Source: Cephalothrix spiralis
Taxonomy: Eukaryota; Nemertea; Palaeonemertea; Archinemertea; Cephalotrichidae
Direction: 5' to 3'
Assembly: GCA_032353305.1 (NCBI GenBank)
Contig: JAUCNG010036673.1
Location: 1 to 14,718, forward strand
Length of the DNA stretch: 14,718 nt
Of this stretch, positions 1 through 9,200 are shown piece by piece. The notes under the pieces were generated by a model. It was not told where the DNA came from. It saw nothing but the letters and a program-made list of their open reading frames with translations, and did no database searches. The position numbers and the translations under genes are program-made. Numbering within the stretch: the stretch's first letter is position 1; each line of letters opens with the position of its first letter.

Positions 1-150
1 TAAAAAGATAAAAGCGTATAATTTAAAAGGCATTGAGTATATTAAACTATAAGCTGTATATAATAATGGGTAGGCTTGTATTCTAACAACATAGCTAGGC
101 TTGTACATGTAAAAGGCGTATGTATGTGAAGGCATTAAGTATATTTTTGT

Positions 151-522
151 GTACAGAGGTTTATGTAACTTTTGGCGTCCAACCTTCAGACCCTAGTTTT
201 TGCCCCTCGCCCACGAAAATCTCGGAAGTGGGGGCCTATACCACATCAAGCCTTATATGTTTAAAAAACTTGTGGAAATTCTAGGTTCAAATTTATATCA
301 TTTTCAAAGGGTTGGGCTTACTTTTGGGCCTCCGGAGCCAAATTTGCATTTTTTGTAAGATTCCCAAAAAGAGTCGAACCCGATATTTTCTGATCTGCAT
401 GGTCAAATACAATAATAAGATACCATTTTCGATTGGGTTTGACCAATTTTGGGGGCCAGGACAGATATATGTATTTTCTGGGGTCTGAAGGTTGGACGCA
501 AAAAGTTCCATAAACCTGTACG
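151..522. mobile_element. Inverted-repeat element (MITE-like), about 370 bp
   Basis: The left arm 151-196 and the right arm 475-522 are inverted copies of each other over about 45 bp. The shared core reads cgtccaaccttcagaccc on the left and as its reverse complement on the right. The left arm carries two extra bases near its tip (gtacagaggttt against gtacaggttt). There is no transposase: the 72-codon minus-strand frame inside has no recognisable content. It is a non-autonomous DNA transposon by structure. I could not assign a family or a clear target duplication. Confidence 0.7.
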
Positions 523-788
523 TGTATATATATTGTCTACTTCTATGTGCCGATGATTTTAAGGCCAGTACTTACAAGATATTCTATTGATAAAGTTGAA
601 TTTAAGTTTGTTTTGTCAGGGAACGCCATTGGGCGCGACCATAATGGATAATGGGTATTAGATGTAGTAGAGAATCTGGAGTTTAATCCAGACCTTCTTG
701 AAAGACTCGTCAGGTTTGTCATCGCTGAAATATTAATCAAGGTATTGTACTAACTACTTACATAAACAGTCCACACATTTTTATTATA

Positions 789-1374
789 CAGGGTGTCCCA
801 ATATTATGGAAAATAGCCATATGACGTCATATTATGACTTTATTATGAAGTGACCATATCGCTGCAAGTGATCACTAGAGAGATCATGGTATTTTCTTTC
901 AAATAAAATAAGTTTGGTGCAGATTTGTCTTACAACAACTGAGCTTCATAAATTTCCCCAAAGGACCAAAATGTTAAATTTCCACAAATGAACGTCCTTT
1001 CTCGAAAATGAGATTCTCGGAAATTTATGTGATTTTTTAATTTTTTCAAATTTCGTTTTCAATTTACTATTCGCAAGAGAAATTATCAAAAATTTAAATA
1101 CACTGAAAATATTCCAGATTAATTTTAGAGTGATTGAAAAAAGCATTCTCTTGATTTAGTATGGGATTTTGGGTGGGGAAAATGAAACCAGAGGTTCTTC
1201 GGGGAAAAAATCGTAGCTCCCTTAGTTAGGAACCGACTGCGCCAAATCTGTTTTATTCTGGAGAGAAGACCATGTTCTCAAATATGTATTTTTTGCAATT
1301 ATTAAAATACATGTACTCATAATTAAGTCGCAATATGCCGTCATCTGGCTGTTTCATAATATTGGGAAACACTG
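789..1374. mobile_element. Tc1/mariner-type MITE with long terminal inverted repeats
   Basis: The ends read CAGGGTGTCCCAATATTATG on the left and, inverted, CAGTGTTTCCCAATATTATG on the right, each flanked by TA (787-788 and 1375-1376), the target duplication of Tc1/mariner elements. Similarity between the arms continues inward for about 150-190 bp, for example gaccatggtattttctttca-like blocks near 885 and their inverted partner near 1265. About 586 bp is too short for a transposase, and no catalytic motif is visible. It is therefore a deletion derivative or foldback-like non-autonomous copy. Confidence 0.75.
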
Positions 1375-1428
1375 TATATGGCGCATCAAACAGGGTCGAA
1401 ACCTCAAATTTTTCTCTCGATACCTTTT

Positions 1429-1718
1429 CATCGTGCATTCCGTAAGTTTTTTTTTGCGTAAGAAACTTACTATTTCTGGACGAAATATTCATCGAAGCAC
1501 CAACTCCCTCATTCCAATGCCCTATAAAGTATTCAGACAGGGAAGGGTGATCGGAATGCAAGTTTCCTACGCGAAGGATTACGAGCAATGCAGATCCCTT
1601 TGCTTTTTTCATCGGGATCCCGTAAGGAAAATACGCTTTGAAGACAAGGGTTTCGTAGGGACCACCAGATGTTGAAAGTTTCTAACGCAAAGGACAAGTT
1701 TGTTTACGAGATGCAAGA
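1429..1718. mobile_element. Short inverted-repeat element, about 290 bp
   Basis: The left arm (1429-1470) contains cattccgtaag and tttgcgtaagaaacttac. The right arm (1673-1718), inverted, contains catctcgtaaa and tttgcgttagaaactttc. The arms match imperfectly over about 40 bp. A further copy of the motif, aagtttcctacgcgaagg, lies inside near 1560. It is probably a decayed non-autonomous DNA transposon. The two small open frames crossing it (1253-1612 minus, 1433-1675 plus) show no protein family features. Confidence 0.5.
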
Positions 1719-1951
1719 TCAAAAACTTGCAATTGATATTTTGATTCATGTCAAACATAAATGGTCCACAACAACCCTTTCGATGTTGAAACGACTTACG
1801 AGGATATCCCTCAGTGGCGCAACATATCGATGATTAGGGCCAACATACATGTAATTTCGACTTTCTGTCAGTCTAAGAACTGTCTAAGAACGTTTTGGAG
1901 AGTTATATTTTATCATGATAAATTGATTTTAATATGTGTCTGTGGGGTTCT

Positions 1952-2022
1952 AGGACAATTTGCCCCGGACAATTTGCCCCAGGACAATTTTCCCCGAGAC
2001 AATTTGCCCCCGGACAATTTGC
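1952..2022. repeat. Minisatellite, about 15-bp unit, 5 copies
   Basis: Five tandem units of ggacaatttgcccc with 14-15 bp spacing and small changes (ttcccc, gagac, gcccccgg). The unit resembles the GGACAATTTGYCC-type simple arrays found in several marine invertebrate genomes, often at transposon ends; that comparison is from memory. In one plus frame it reads as Asp-Asn-Leu-Pro repeats, but there is no sign of a gene around it. Confidence 0.8.
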
Positions 2023-2633
2023 GATGTTCGATTAAACGTTGCAATATGTGCTATTCAAAATCATACATGTAATGATAATTGAGGTTGATTCCTGAAAAAT
2101 TAAACATCACTGCTGAGATATGTAAAATATTTTCGAAAACCGGTTCAAAACCCATAATCTTCAAACAATAAAATCATTTCGATCAGTATTTTTTATAATG
2201 TATTCTTATCTTAATTAACCCTGTTTTAATAGATACCCGCGTAAATAGTGGCCCCAAATCTTACCAAAGCTGCCAAGAAATATGTATCTATAAAACATTA
2301 AAAAAGAATATAAAAAAATTAAGAAGCTATATAAGGCTATTATTTTGGTAACACATGCAAGGTATGTTAATGCGTCACGCATCGGTTGGTCATTTTTGCT
2401 ATCACCAGGGCGCACTAAACATTAAATTTGAACGAAATATCTGAACTCACCCTAACAGTTTATACGGTTTATCCTATAGGTTATAGCCTATTTGATCGAA
2501 AACATAGCATTGGAGCCAATGCATCAATGTCATATAAAGTCACATGAGTGAGTGTATAAGGGCATAGCATCCTAATTATCATGTATAACAACTGGATTAA
2601 GCGATAGGCAGAATTAATCACACATGAGTGCCG

Positions 2634-3079
2634 AGAAAAACGGTTTGCAGCAATTTGACCTCTGATGTATGCTTATTAAGCATGCGCAGTAAGAAAAAAA
2701 GTTATCTGACAGTTTTCGAGATATGCTCATGCGCGGTCGAGTTTTAGGGAATTTGCGCATCCGCAAATCGCAAAAATGACAGTGATGACCGGTAAAATAG
2801 GGGCATGATTTTATTCATCCGTATTATCATTATATATGATCAGCCGTTACAGAGTTATTAATTAAAATATTGGTTAAATTGGTGTGACGTCATTATTATT
2901 GATTCCTTAATAACTTGGTAAAAACGCCTGATGATATTACGTTATATCAATGTGTTTCTGATTTGCGCATGCGCTACCTGAATACTCGACCGCGCATGCG
3001 CATATCTCGCAAACTGTCAGATAATTTTCTTACTTTATAAGCATACATCAGAGGTCAAATTGCTGCAAACCGTTTTTCT
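2634..3079. mobile_element. 446-bp inverted-repeat MITE just downstream of the gene
   Basis: The left end agaaaaacggtttgcagcaa (2634) reappears inverted at 3079, and the arms match for about 125 bp. They pass through gacctctgatgtatgctta, ttatctgacagttt, cgagatatg and the CpG-rich gcatgcgcggtcgag block. The left arm has a small extra segment (ttaagcatgcgcag). There is no ORF. The element ends 78 bp below the stop codon of the membrane gene and may lie within its 3' UTR. No clear target-site duplication was seen, so the exact ends are uncertain by a few bases. Confidence 0.8.
2810..2815 (-). promoter_or_regulatory. Candidate polyadenylation signal
   Basis: The plus strand reads TTTATT, that is AATAAA on the gene strand, about 340 nt past the stop codon. 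It is the only exact AATAAA I found between the stop and 2600 on the gene strand, and it lies inside the inverted-repeat element 2634-3079. If used, the element would supply the 3' end of the transcript. In AT-rich DNA such hexamers also occur by chance. Confidence 0.25.
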
Positions 3080-3157
3080 AAGAACTTATGTTTGACTAAA
3101 TCCGTCAGTCGTGTAAATGGCAACTTATTCTAAGTGAGAAAACCGTTATTCATAGGT

Positions 3158-3294
3158 TTATGTGACGTTTGTGAATCGTGTTTTGTGATCCTCCGGATTC
3201 TCAATGATACCCAACGAAGAACTAAAATCAGCCATAAAAGTTCCCGTGTACTGCCATGCACGGTTCGGGTACAATAGGCCATTATTCTGCAGGA
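3158..3294 (-). CDS. Exon: terminal cytoplasmic tail
   Basis: This is the last coding exon, 137 bp including a TAA at 3158-3160. With the acceptor tttcctcatag above 3294, the split codon from the membrane exon becomes Val and the frame reads [18 protein letters not shown], then [11 protein letters not shown] and [16 protein letters not shown]. Together with LRRTKSS this gives a tail of about 53 residues. Visible elements are a Leu-Leu pair, two Tyr, a Ser run and an acidic Glu-Asn-Pro-Glu-Asp stretch. I recognise no ITAM, ITIM or standard PDZ-binding end. A second AG lies 8 nt further in (cctgcag); its use would give an immediate in-frame stop. The exon assignment rests on frame and splice fit only, so it is less certain than the membrane exon. 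Confidence 0.72.
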
Positions 3295-6200
3295 CTATGA
3301 GGAAATTGACAAAATTAACATGCGTTAAGAATGATGGTAAAGTCATTTACGACTTAGATGAGTAAAATATTGCAATAGAGTAATGATACAATATAAATAA
3401 CACTTATTTTTGACGGGATACGGTAAATCACGAAATAATATCCGGTGTCCAACTGAAATTAGGGATTTGGCACTTTCGGAGAAGTAATTTTCGTCAAAGG
3501 AATTTTCGCAGAACGGAACTTTGGTCGAAAACATTTTAGTTGACGGAATCGTAATAGAACAAAATTCCAGACCTAATACAACCTTCTAAATTTTTTTTAG
3601 TTTTGGAAGTTTAGGCTTATTTTCGACGAAAGTTCCGCTGATGGGCTTATTTTCGACGAAAGTTCCGTTAAAAATACATACATGTGAGCCAAAAATTCCA
3701 AAAATATAACAACGTTCTAAAATTCGTTCCTATAGGCTTCGTTTATAACTGAAAATAACAACTTACCTGATGATTTAGTACGGCGCAAACAAAACACTAT
3801 TGTAAATACTAATACACCAATTACTGCTGCTACAGCTATGCCAATACCAATGTATACATAAATACTTAATGCTGAATATGGCTTCGAATCTGTGTAAAAA
3901 AATAATTGTGTTAAAAATCAATAAAAGTTAACATAATGATAAAAATCTTTTGCAAGTTTTTTGGTCAAATTAAGATGGTTCTTTTCCAGTGAATGAAACA
4001 ACAACACTCTATTAAATATTGCACTTGATAAGTCACCGCAGGTGCGCGTCCAGTGCAATAATATAGATTATTGAATTTATATATCATTTCCAGTCAAAAT
4101 TTATCTACAGCAGACTTTTATTTACTTTAATTGTTCAAGGTCATTATTCTAACGCTAACCAATATATTTGTATTGGTTCAGGGTGATAATTGTAACCAGA
4201 TTGTTTCAAGAGAAAGTAATTAATCACTGCGTAAGTCTTCATAACCCCCGATTGTTTACAGGTCTTTAAATCAGGATGCAATAACCACTCTCGACTGTTC
4301 CATAATCGTCAAGTTTTAAGTGGAAATTTAAGTAGAAAATTTAATAACCTACAGTTAAGCCCCTTTTCTAGGAGCAACTAGATTAGACCATTTTATACAC
4401 TCGATCAAGCGTGCCGCACACTTGACGCGTGAACGCATGTACGACTCAATATTTTTAGCGCACACTATGGACACTATTTTGCATGTTTAAATAATCAGAC
4501 TTCCTAACGCTGAATTAAAAAAGTAGATAGGAATTTCAGAAAAAAAAGGGAAATGGCAAATATTCATGTATCGTACGCAGAGCCCCGAACTGGTTCAGGG
4601 GCCAGCCTTACGTGGAATAATTTCAAAAATGATGCCTGTATATCAAAGCGAGGATTAGCGAGGCGGATTAGAGCGAGAATGCTGGAATTGAGCATTTTAT
4701 GACATCAAATCAACAAATTTCGACTATGAAAGCCCAATAATGTTTAAATTGCAATAAATAAGGCATCTTATTGAAACGAGTGGCGTTTTGTTTTTAATTT
4801 CGGGTTTATGGCAAAGTATAATTAATTTTAAAAGTAGGAAAAGTAGGAGAATTAATTTTTCATAAAGTAGGAAAATTAGAAGCGTTAGGAAGCCTGAAAA
4901 ATCGAGGCCTAGCCGACTTAAGATATCACATGATCAATTTAAATAAAAATTGGGTAAGTTTTACACACTAGGAGGTTTGATGCGTGGCACAGTCGTTCAC
5001 GCGGCAAGTGCGGGGTGGCCGTAAGTACCGAAGAAGTTGAATCGAGAAAATGGGAACTTCTGACGCCGTTACCAGTTTGGGGCGCCTTTTTACTTTTGAC
5101 ATTTGCTCTAGAACCTATCAAAATCTTATTAGGACTCTATTATGTTGATTATTTACTAGAAGCAGTGCTTCGAAATTGAAATGGTTAATTAGTGATTGGA
5201 TGTAGACATGACGAAACCCCAAAGCAAAGAAAAAAATATACCGGTAGTCGGAAACGACCGATTTTTGTTCGACTATAGATGAAGGCAAAACTAGGCTTAT
5301 GTCAAACATGCATAGTAAATGGGATATTAAACACTATTAATCCAAGATAATATAAACTGTTACACTGTAACCCATTACTGTTATTCAACTTAGAATTTTG
5401 TCATAACTTTCAATGTTATTATTCATGAAAAAACTACTAAAATAGAAATTTCAAACTGAAGAAATATTAAGAAATTCAAATTAACATTACCTGTGACAGT
5501 AGGAGGTATTTTAGGGCTAGTTGTCTTTGATGGGCCAGTTGTCGTTGACGGACCTGTAGGCTTTGGCCTACTAGTAGTTGTTGAGCCAGTTTTCGTTGAT
5601 GGAGCTGTTTTTGTAGGGCCTAATGTGGTTGATTGACCTGTAGTTGTTGGGCCAGTTGTCGTTGATGGACCTGTTGTAGTGGGACCAGTTGTGGTTGATA
5701 AACCTGTAGTTGTTTGGCCAGTTGTTGTTGATGGACCTGTTGACGTGGGGCCGGTAGTGGTAGACTGACCCGTTGTGATGAGGCCACTTGTCGTTGATGG
5801 ACCTGTTGAAGTGGTACCAGCTGTCGTTGATGGACCTGTAGTTGTTGGGCCAGTTTTAATTGATAGACCTGTTGTAGAAGGACCAGTTGTTGTTGATGGA
5901 CCTGTTGTTGTAGGACCAATTGTCGTTGATGAACCTGTTGTAGTAGGACCAGTTGCCGTTGATGGACCTGTTGTTGTAGGACCAGTTGTAGTTGATGGAC
6001 CTGTTGTAGTAGAGCCAGTTGCCGTTAATGGACCTGTTGTAGTTGGGCCAGTTGTCGTTGATGGACCCGTTGCTGTTGGTCCAGTAGTAGTCGATGGGCC
6101 TGTTGTAGTAGGGCCAGTTGTCGTTGATGGACCTGTTGAAGTAGGGCCAGTTGTCGTTGATGGACCAGTTGTAGTTGCGCCAGTTGTCGTTGATGGACCT

Positions 6201-9200
6201 GTTGATGTGGGGCCAGTTGTCGTTGTTGGTCCTGTTGATGTGGGACCAGTTGTCGTTGTTGGTCCAGTGGTAGTCGATGGGCCTGGTGTTGTCGAAGGAC
6301 CTGTTGAAGTAGGGTCAGTTGTCATTGATGGACCTGTTGTTGTGGGGCCAGTTGTCGTTGATGGACCTGTTGTAGTTGGGCCAGTTGTCGTTGATGGACC
6401 TGTTGTTGTTAGTCCAGTGGTAGTCGATGGGCCTGGTGTTGTCGAAGGACCTGTTGAAGTAGGGCCAGTTGTCGTTGATGGACCAGTTGTTGTGGGGCCA
6501 GTTGTCGTTGATGGACCTGTTGTAGTTGGGCCAGTTGTCGTTGATGGACCTGTTGTAGTAGAGCCAGTTGTCGTTGATGGACCTGTTGTAGTTGGGCCAG
6601 TTTCCGTTGATGTACCTGTTGTTGTTGGTCCAGTGGTAGTAGTTGACCCTACGATGAAATAATAATTAATTACAAAATAAATTAAAAGTTAACTTTATTA
6701 ACAAAAATATGATCAGATGAATATACAATGTAATCAGAAAAGTATACATACCTGGTGTGGTTGATGAACCTGTTGTTGTAGGGCCAGTTGTGGTTGATGG
6801 ACCTGTAGATGTTGATTGGCCAGTTGTCGTTGATGGACCAGTAGTAGTAGTTAACTCTACGATGAAATAATAAGTAATTACAATGAATGAATGAATGAAT
6901 GAAATTTATTTTGATTAAAAGCCACTAGGGCCGTATTAAGTACAATACATAAAAAGTAAGACATACATGCATGTAATAACTAATATAATAATCACAATAG
7001 ACCTAGGCCCAATAGATGCAGGTTTTAATTATTATGTTTTTTTATTAATTAAAGTATTAGATAAGATCGCCATCTTTCTCATGACACCACTCACTAACTA
7101 GAAGTTTAAATTTAATTTTGAACAAGAAAAATAGTAGCATTCTATAGTTGTAAGACATATAAACCATGGTTAATAAAATAAGCTACCTCTTTAGTCAGAT
7201 CCATGTCATTTGAGCCCATTATATTTTTTATTTACTAAATATGTCAAAGTCATGTCCAATTTTATCTTCAATTTTGGTAATTAGAGAGTTTCTAATTCTT
7301 TCAAATTTGGGGCAGTAGATGATACCACAGGTGTTACAATTTCCATTATTGATAATATCATTGTTGTAGTATTTTTGCGTGAGTACACCAAGTCTGTGGG
7401 CGCTAATTCGAAGCTTAATACAAGCTCTCCTTAAGTTCGGGTTTTTTAGGTTTAAAGATTTAAGTTTGAGTATAGTTCCATAAACTGTAAACTTTAACGC
7501 GGTAGCGCGGTCATGATCCCGGTTAGAACTCCAAATATCCTACCGCTGTAATTACCGCAGTTTTTTTTAATGATTTAGCATTTCGCAAAACGTGTGCTGC
7601 AAACGAATTCGATTAACTGATTTATAAATTGTTTAAACAGAAATTTGAGATGCAAAACTATTTAAAAGATCGAATGAACATCAATGAACGCAAAGCAATA
7701 CCAATATATAGCTCATTTAAACAGGTACAAACGAGTGACAAATTCATATGGAACGTATCAATAAAGAAATTAAAAAAAATATATAGGACAAAGTAAATGT
7801 TCGGTACATTTATTTGCTTTTGTTCTAAAGCATCTAATTAAATGATAACTTTGTCTTCAGTATTAAAAAATGTTATATGTTATATCATATCATGCCAATT
7901 GTATAAAATAGCCGCGCCTCAGCTAAAATTGTATAAAATAGCATGTTTGTTTCAAAAGCTGTTTGATGACTTTAATAAACACTATTTAATAACACTAAAT
8001 GTATATGGAAATGAAATAGTTTGATCAACAAGAGACAATTCATAGCCAAAACATTTTTATTTCGAATTATTTGCTCGCGTTATCAGGTTCATTTATTGTC
8101 ATAAATTTGCTGCATATCAGATATATGGTTTAGGATTTACGGTATACGGATAATTTCTCGGTGCATCCTCAATACTTTCGCCGCGCCTTAGCTAAAAGGT
8201 TGCCTCGGCGGTAGAGATACGAAAATCGGATGCTGTGAAGATGGTTTTAAATTGATTAAGATGAAAATATTTTCGACAAATACAATTTTTTTACTTTGTT
8301 TCAATCTGAGCTAACAGATCCTAACATGGAACCACTGTACTGAATTCTAAAATAACCAAATGTGATGTTTTAGGTGACTTATATCTCCGGTTAGGTCTTT
8401 CTTGTTTAATTAATTGGATTACGGAACCGCCGCTCAGATTTTTCGAAAAATAAAAAAATAACAAATTTTCTTAATTTGTTTAATTTTCACCTGCCGCTTG
8501 GTTTTCTGACAAATACAAATAATTATTTTTACCCCCCGCCGCTTGTTTTTTTAGAGAAAAAATCCGTTATCCATTCAATTAAAAAATAAGTGCCTTAGGT
8601 CACCTATATGATTCAATAATTAAACCTAATGTATTACCACAAAATTTGTCAATGGTTAGACCAATTATAAATAATACATTTAAAAGCACAAGAAAAACTA
8701 TGGACACAAAATTTGTATTTGATAACAAATTTAATAAACCATTTTTGGTATATTACGTAAAATATACATTTCAAACTGTTCCAACCCTCTTGTCCTATTA
8801 AGTCCTCTAACATGAAATCAGTAAATCAGCGGCATTGGTTACTTACCTTGACATACAATATTGGTTCCTGACCACGTTCCATCACACACACACTCTCTTG
8901 TTGGGTCACCACTAACCAGCCGGTAACCATCTTTGCAGGTCATCGTTATGTTGTCTCCTACTTTTACACCGGTCAACTTAATAGTTAACCCAGGCGGAAA
9001 CTCCGGTATAGTACCGCAGATCACAGCTGGAAAAAGGAAATAAATACTAAATGAATCTCTGCGTATCGTACCAGCAACATTATGGTCTTTCAACATTTCA
9101 ACATTCAGATCTTTCACCATTTTTGTCATTTAACATTTCCGTCTTTCAACATTTCGGGTTTTCAACATTGTGGTCATTCAACATTGTGGCATTTAAACAT

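Noticed and set aside
1253-1612. Minus-strand 119-codon frame
   Set aside because: It spans the end of one inverted-repeat element and most of another. No domain was seen, and composition is as expected by chance.
1761-2072. Plus-strand 103-codon frame with Asp-Asn-Leu-Pro repeats
   Set aside because: The repeated part is the ggacaatttgcccc minisatellite, and the rest has no family features.
4575-4605. tRNA/SINE B-box-like ggttcagg near a palindrome
   Set aside because: No A box at proper spacing and no cloverleaf could be drawn.
4939-5309. Two adjacent minus-strand frames in the 1.6-kb intron
   Set aside because: They have no suitable phase 1-1 splice sites that I could place, no domain and no paralogous support.
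5775-6662. Plus-strand 295-codon frame of Val-Val-Val-Asp-Gly-Pro repeats
   Set aside because: It is antisense to mucin stalk 2. Splice sites, phase, and continuity with sushi and membrane exons all support the minus strand; the frame is open only because the 33-bp unit lacks stops.
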